This document shows, piece after piece, positions 58,923 through 64,000 of a DNA stretch of 64,000 nt (position 1 is the first letter of the stretch; every line of letters begins with the position of its first letter). A model generated the notes under the pieces. It had not been told where the DNA came from. It worked only from the letters and a program-made list of their open reading frames with translations, and did no database searches. The stretch is from Pochonia chlamydosporia 170. Its lineage: Eukaryota; Ascomycota; Sordariomycetes; Hypocreales; Clavicipitaceae. The stretch covers positions 434,001 through 498,000 of the forward strand of contig NC_035793.1 of NCBI RefSeq assembly GCF_001653235.2, written 5' to 3'. Position numbers and translations under genes: made by a program.

Positions 58923-61171
58923 CTACCCTACTTCATGACATCTTCGCAAGATGACACTAAAAAGAGCCTTTGCCCTCCTCGCCGCAGGATATCGTAGCCC
59001 CATGGATTCGAACAACTGCAAAGCTAGCTGAACATCCTCAGCTGCTTTAGTCCGCACCAAGTGTTTTGTAGAGTCATCCAGCTGAACGGCAATCACGTAC
59101 ACCAAGGTAACCGTAGACATGTACACCGCATGAAGGTTCAGCCAGTGATGCGAGAATATTCCCTGACGATACATGCTCGAAGCAAGACGAATAGAAGATG
59201 AGGCCGCATCAGTGAGAATCTTCATGCGACGTTCATCCAAGGTAGGTAGCAGTGGTGTAGGGCGATAAAGAATGGCAAGGTGAGTATGGTAGTTGAAGTC
59301 GTACCAGGTACTTGTGAAGTGAGGTACCGGGGCATCGATTTTGGGAAGAGGAAATGGCATATCCCGACGCCACTGTATGAGGTCTTTATGTATTCCGTGG
59401 ATGATTTCGTCTTTTTCATCATTTACCTGATCGTCTTTATGCTTGTTTGTGTATAATAAAGCCTGTATCCGACTGGATATCCTTCTGAGTTTGAGAATAT
59501 GGAGCGGTATAGCCATTGAAGACAGGTCCAAGGACTTTTGGCTGTCGGCCTCACCAATGTGGGCTTCCTCATCATTAGTCACTACAAATGGCTATTGCAG
59601 TCAGCTGAAGATGTTGCAGTAGGAATAAACGTCTGGGAACGGGCGTACTGATATGTCAATATCTTCGTCATCGATGGCAAATGGTCTTCCCAGTGTTGTC
59701 GAGATGACTCTGTTCATTTGGATGAGTTAGCGGTTTGAAACAGGGTGTAGGATGACTCAAATCACCTGTCCATCATATAAAGCGAAAAGAACAATCGCTT
59801 TCGCCTTTCTACCATATTAAACGGCAGTCCCTGGTACGTAGCGGAGGACTGCAGTCCCATACCAAGGGCGATTCGCACTGCTACACCCACCAACAGCCAT
59901 GTGTCTACCTTATTAGTTACGCTGTCGAGGAGAAGGTTTTCCGAATACTCACTTGCTTCTAGCTGATTAAATAGGGAATATGTGACGCGGAGTATTATGA
60001 CCTCAATCGCGGCCTGCACAACTAATGAGACTAAATCTAAACACGATCGGGTCTTGTTGCTCTTACCATACTATTGGCGGTGACAGCCGCATCCGAGTAA
60101 CTGAGAGCTTTGTTATAGTGCTTTGTATGCTCTTGGGCAGCAGTCATGTCGACTGAACAGTAGGCGGCGGATCCAATTGCTAGAATCATCCATATTCTAA
60201 AAAGACTCATCGGAGTTTGAGGTGACCCGTGCTCTGGCTCCTCTTGAAATGATTCAAGGCTTGACATGAATTCCCGGCGGTCGATCACGGGGTACAGGAT
60301 GTGAGAATGAGCAAAGTAAACCTCCACAAGGCGATGGACATGCTGCATATCTAATCGAGGGTCCAAATTTGTAGCGTGGTCAGTGAATCCCATGGCGCTG
60401 CTCATACCAAACCCGGGTGCCGACCCTGGATCGCACGATTTCGGCACTTCAGTATGGTCAAAGATGTTTGGGTTTAACAAGTCCAAGGGGGAGTGGAAGG
60501 CGAGCTCGCCAAGATCATCTTGATCAGTTGTGCCTTCCACAGGTTGATCACTCTTGTCAATGGCCAATCCGCCAAGTTTACTCTGTGTGAGACTCGCAAA
60601 CGCAAAGCCTGAAGTAGGGCCCAGGCGATATTCCGCATTGCCTTCCGACAGAATCTGCCTCAGCTCATCGTCCAAGGTATGAGGAAGCGTTGGTGGTGAA
60701 TCGGAGCCCCCAGTTGGGTTGTTCTTGTGTTGACCTCTCAGGAAATAGGATAGGTTGCCAAGAGGATCCTCGCCAATTACGGCATCGTCGCCGTCACCGT
60801 CACCAACTGGCACAAACATTGCGCCATCGTTGAGGTTGAAGTTGCCCTCGCTGGCGAATTGGCTTGGCTCTTGATTGGATTGTGCAAGACTGACCTCCAA
60901 ATCATGTATTCTGCGCTCCAATGACCGGACATAGCTGTGAATATTGCTCGTTAGTACTCAGGTATTTGAAGATGTGCAACAAAGGTAGAGTCGCCTATAT
61001 TTACCCTATTGGATAAGACGCAGTCTGGCCATGGTCATCTAAGAAACTGCACGTCACGATAGCCCGGCGGCAGTTTCCGCACTGCGGGAGAGTGCGATCG
61101 CATCTCTTCTTGCGTTTTTGACAACGAGAACAAGACGTTCTGGCTTGCCCGGGTAAGTTTTGTAGCGGCAT
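58923..61171 (-). CDS. Zn2Cys6 transcription factor with fungal-specific TF domain
   Basis: Complete regulator of 654 residues, six exons: 61171-61005, 60934-60067, 60013-59953, 59904-59766, 59709-59649 and 59591-58923, all in phase. The zinc cluster is C14-x2-C17-x6-C24-x6-C31-x2-C34-x6-C41 close to the N-terminus, followed by a coiled-coil dimerisation element (YVRSLERRIHDLEVSLAQSN). The central domain has HRLVEVYFAHSHILYPVIDR, LEANTWLLVGVAVRIALGMG, ERRKRLFFSLYMMDRVISTTLGRPFAI and IDIS, the standard order of xylanolytic-type fungal TF domains. Exon 3 (61 nt) and exon 5 (61 nt) are short. The start ATG 61171 leaves an 833-base shared promoter with the P450, which contains three CGG/CCG palindromes; autoregulation and control of the P450 are plausible inferences. 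Confidence 0.92.
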
Positions 61172-61627
61172 CACATCAAGCAGTAGCCATGGTTGGAGAC
61201 TTGGAGAAGTTGGTTTAAAGACGATTTGAGTTTACAAATGGAAGTATTATTACAGGCTAATGGGCTGTCAAGTCAAGACTTTACCCCGCGTTATGGGTTT
61301 CTTGGGGGAAATTCGATGAACCAGACGGCTTCTTTGAGCTACTTCATAATTTCTATGGACCCGAGTGGCTTCTTGGCGGGTCATATGACGGGAGTGTTAT
61401 ATGCTTTTCGTCTACAAATCTGGCAAAAGAGATCAACGGTGTAGGGATTGCTGCTTCGCTCTGTCGGGACAACCAATTGTCAGAGTAAAACGGTTTAAAG
61501 TACATATAGACTCCGGTGGGAGAGCTGTATCTAGCCAAGCTCCAAGGGTTGCATCAGGACCACTAGCCCGAGTTCCGGCAGCTCCAGAGATCAATTCTTT
61601 GGTAGTTGGCGTGTAGCTAAAGCCACT

Positions 61628-61644
61628 TGTCGGAGAGTCCGACA
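61628..61644. promoter_or_regulatory. Perfect palindrome TGTCGGA-GAG-TCCGACA
   Basis: Seven-base arms around a 3-base centre, equal to CGG-N5-CCG with matching flanks. It is an ideal binding layout for a homodimeric Zn2Cys6 protein. It lies 361 bases upstream of the P450 ATG and 457 from the regulator ATG. Confidence 0.65.
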
Positions 61645-61901
61645 CTTTGTCATTGGTGTTACCAAATGCCGCCACGTTCTGGTAACAACGGCTTAGATGT
61701 CGTGTTGGCGGAGGCTTGGGTAAATGTGTTTCAACGACTTTAAGCTTCTTCATTCCTTTCTACTCTGTATTGTCACCAAGGCTCAACAAATGTACCTTCG
61801 AGCATAAATTGATACAGTCGAGAATGCCAGATGGATGGATTTAGCTGCAAGCGTCGCGACAGAGGCAACACCGCTTTCCATGATCGTCATCACAACCGCC
61901 C

Positions 61902-61916
61902 GTCGGTCTATCCGAC
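61902..61916. promoter_or_regulatory. Perfect palindrome GTCGG-TCTAT-CCGAC
   Basis: Second CGG-N5-CCG site with the same extended half-site GTCGG/CCGAC as 61628-61644 but an unrelated spacer. It lies about 90 bases upstream of the P450 ATG. Confidence 0.65.
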
Positions 61917-61931
61917 TTTATGATCGCAGTC

Positions 61932-61953
61932 TCCGACAATCATTACTGTCGGA
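61932..61953. promoter_or_regulatory. Everted TCCGACA-N8-TGTCGGA pair
   Basis: The same half-sites as the two palindromes but pointing outward (CCG-N14-CGG), only 16 bases from the second site. Together these give six half-sites within 330 bases. Confidence 0.55.
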
Positions 61954-62004
61954 CAGAGAGGCATAAAATCTTGACGCTTTTCGAGTAATATTTATACTCC
62001 ATAC

Positions 62005-63797
62005 ATGGCAATTCCACGGTCCACCAATTCGCCTATTGCAACCATGGTACCCTTATTCCTCGCAGCATGCCTGGCTGCAATTAGCCTCGTACTTCTTGAA
62101 TACTACCTTTTACGTCCATTAGTCTCGAGCCCTTTGAGTCGTGTTCCAGGGCCAAAGTTTTATGCCCTCACTCGATGGCGACTGGCGTATGAAGACTGGA
62201 AAGGTACACGAACCCGCACCATCGATCAGCTTCACCAGCGATACGGACCAGCCGTTCGCATTGGCCCCAATGAAGTCTCATTCAACAGTTTGGCAGCGTT
62301 GCGGACCATCTACGGACCTGGAAGCCGCTTCGGCAGGACGACATTCTATCGCATGTTTGATGTCTATGGCGAGCAGAACCTGTTTACATTCCACTCGACC
62401 AAGGAGCATGGTGACAGGAAGAAGCTTTTGTCGCATTTCTACTCCAAATCAGTTATCCTGAAAGACCCAACCAGCCACATGGTAGAGGAGAAGACGCGCC
62501 AATACATGCAGCTTATTGCGTCCGAGCCAGCACATGTCAGTGAAATCTTTACTACCTTGCACTACTACTCTCTGGACAATATCACAGAGTTCATCTATGG
62601 CAAATACGGAGCTACGTCTGCTTTGAAGGGGTCCAAGACTCATCGGGCCCTCATCGACGACATCATGCATCCTTCTCGCCGGCGATTGTCTTGGTTCTGG
62701 GTTCACTTCCCAGCATTTACAAAATGGATGTATACGCGAACAAGATTACTGGGATACCTCATGAAGCCAATGCTGCCAATGAAGCGGCCAACTACTTATA
62801 CCGGTATTCGCAATTTTGCTTTTGACTCGGTTCAGAGCTTTTTGAAAGATCGGGAGAATGACAAGCAACTTGTAAACTCGGATGGTAAGTTCGGGTCGGA
62901 CTTTGCGCCTTGATTGCATCAGTTGTCCATCCGCAGTCTTGACATGGCGATGCTAACAACACTGTAGTAGCCGTCGAGTCAGTCCTCAGTCGACTCTGGA
63001 AGCACCACCAATCCCAAAAGGCAGACGGACTGAACAGTATGCAGATTGCCTCAGAATGTGCAGACCACTTCCTCGCCGGAATCGATACAACTAGCGATAC
63101 TCTCATGTTTCTGATTTGGTCACTATCCTTGCCTGAGAACAAAAAGTACCAGAAACGGTTGAGAGACGAAGTCCTCAGCCTTGGTAAGGAGTCGCTCAAC
63201 GAACACGGCTTCCCAAAGGCAGATGCAAGCGACCCGTGTGAATTTCTCAACGCCGTACTAAAGGAAACTTTGAGACTCTACGCGCCACTGCCAAGTTCCG
63301 AACCTAGATCGGTAGACGCAGAATCTGTAGTCGATGGCTACACTATACCTGCCAACACGGTGGTGTCTATATCGCCGTGGATTCTGCATCGAAACGCAGA
63401 GGTGTTCCACGAACCTTTCGAGTTTAACCCTGATCGCTGGTTGGGAAGAAATGCGGCTGAGCTGAATCGGTGGTTTTGGGCATTCTCGAGTGGAGGGCGA
63501 ATGTGCATTGGCATGCAGTGAGTTGGATCTCATTCTATACTCCATCCTAAATTGTCCCATAATGGCCATAGCGTCGTTTTTTTTTTTTTTTTTTGAGCTT
63601 CATCTTGGCCAGAGAATCTAACCGAGCACAGCCTAGCCATGACCGAGATGACAACCTTGATTGCAAGTCTATATCGACATTATGAGACCTCAATCGCACC
63701 CGGTTTCGAGGACATCTCCCCGGGAATCACCGCACGAGTTGAGACGTTTTATGATGACCGCTTTCCTCGTGTACAAGTTAGTAGCTTTCACCCATAA
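62005..63797 (+). CDS. Cytochrome P450 monooxygenase (E-class group I-like, microsomal)
   Basis: 530 residues, exons 62005-62884, 62971-63517 and 63632-63797, all in phase. The N-terminus has an ER anchor (ATMVPLFLAACLAAISLVLL) and the Pro hinge LSRVPGPKFYALTRW. The I-helix reads HFLAGIDTTSDTLMF, the K-helix is ETLR, the aromatic/PERF region is FEFNPDRW, and the heme loop is FSSGGRMCIGMH with the thiolate Cys at about 472. All catalytic elements are present. Intron 1 ends at TAGTAG (62970); intron 2 (114 nt) contains an 18-T tract and restores GMHLAMTEM. An in-frame ATG at 62044 starts closer to the anchor and is an alternative. The substrate is unknown. Divergent from the Zn2Cys6 gene with shared palindromes, so probably a regulated secondary-metabolism or detoxification enzyme. 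Confidence 0.93.
63577..63594 (+). repeat. Run of 18 thymines inside P450 intron 2
   Basis: Homopolymer tract between donor 63518 and the branch/acceptor near 63631. It lengthens the intron to 114 nt. It is liable to length variation and sequencing error but outside coding sequence. Confidence 0.8.
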
Positions 63798-64000
63798 AAT
63801 TGTATTATGCTAAGTTTTGATACAACAGGATCACAGATGTCTCATAAAGTTTGACAAGTTGCAAGACTTGAGACTACCTCTGTAATTTTTCGATCTCTAT
63901 GACGAAGGAAATAGGTTCGGATACATATATGATAGACTGCCTTTGCGTAGTGTCCGGATCAAGCTTGGGAGAGCCACTTTTGCACCTGAGCCGAAACTTG

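Larger units (their letters stand above)
61172..62004. promoter_or_regulatory. Shared divergent promoter of regulator and P450
   Basis: 833 bases between outward-pointing starts. It holds two GTCGG-N5-CCGAC palindromes and one everted CCGACA/TGTCGG pair (listed separately), all on the P450-proximal half. A 106-codon minus frame at 61433-61753 has no family features and is not called. A TATACT-like element lies at about 61992, very close to the P450 ATG. Confidence 0.65.

Noticed and set aside
61433..61753. 106-codon minus frame in the P450/regulator promoter
   Set aside because: No motif, overlaps an open plus frame and one operator palindrome; treated as non-coding.

Overview
The window is nuclear DNA of a filamentous ascomycete, most likely a Sordariomycete of the Hypocreales type. 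Nearly all genes are interrupted by 47-115 nt introns with GTRNGT donors, CTAAC-like branch points and YAG acceptors. Gene content fits as well: two Zn2Cys6 regulators, a full-size ABCB transporter, a proteinase K-like secreted subtilisin of the kind common in insect- and fungus-associated Hypocreales, fungal rhodopsin-domain membrane proteins, a GH47 mannosidase and a P450. No rRNA, tRNA, CRISPR array, viral gene or intact transposon was recognised. All gene models were built by hand from reading frames and splice consensus; exon joins were checked for phase.

Layout. 1-7.7 kb: a Zn2Cys6 regulator (minus, running off the left edge) divergent from an ABCB multidrug transporter. 9.4-18.9 kb: a secreted Gly-Lys repeat protein, an F-box/ankyrin/zinc-finger protein, a secreted subtilisin, an unrecognised protein with a duplicated Trp motif and a cupin. 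19.8-24.9 kb: a zinc-free MDR oxidoreductase, a frameshifted small Cys-rich secreted protein and an extended-SDR/epimerase-like protein. 24.9-41.5 kb: a gene-poor block with two rhodopsin-domain genes, a stop-interrupted small Cys-rich ORF, a four-TM protein, a degenerate dispersed repeat pair and a foldback element. 41.5-51.4 kb: a divergent EF-2 paralogue, a class C-type serine hydrolase, an ATC hydrolase-like protein, a small membrane protein and a membrane-anchored pseudo-aspartic protease. 52.5-58.9 kb: a GH47 mannosidase, a small NAD(P)-binding protein, an unrecognised coiled-coil protein and a hotdog thioesterase. 58.9-63.8 kb: a second Zn2Cys6 regulator divergent from a cytochrome P450.

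Two divergent regulator/effector pairs frame the window (regulator/ABC pump on the left, regulator/P450 on the right). The right-hand shared promoter carries two GTCGG-N5-CCGAC palindromes and one everted copy, and a related TCGG-N5-CCGA site lies in the left-hand promoter. The most unusual gene is the EF-2 paralogue: it is intact, spliced and keeps the diphthamide loop, but its P-loop and switch I motifs are altered. No polyketide synthase, NRPS or terpene cyclase is present, so a biosynthetic cluster cannot be claimed from this window alone.
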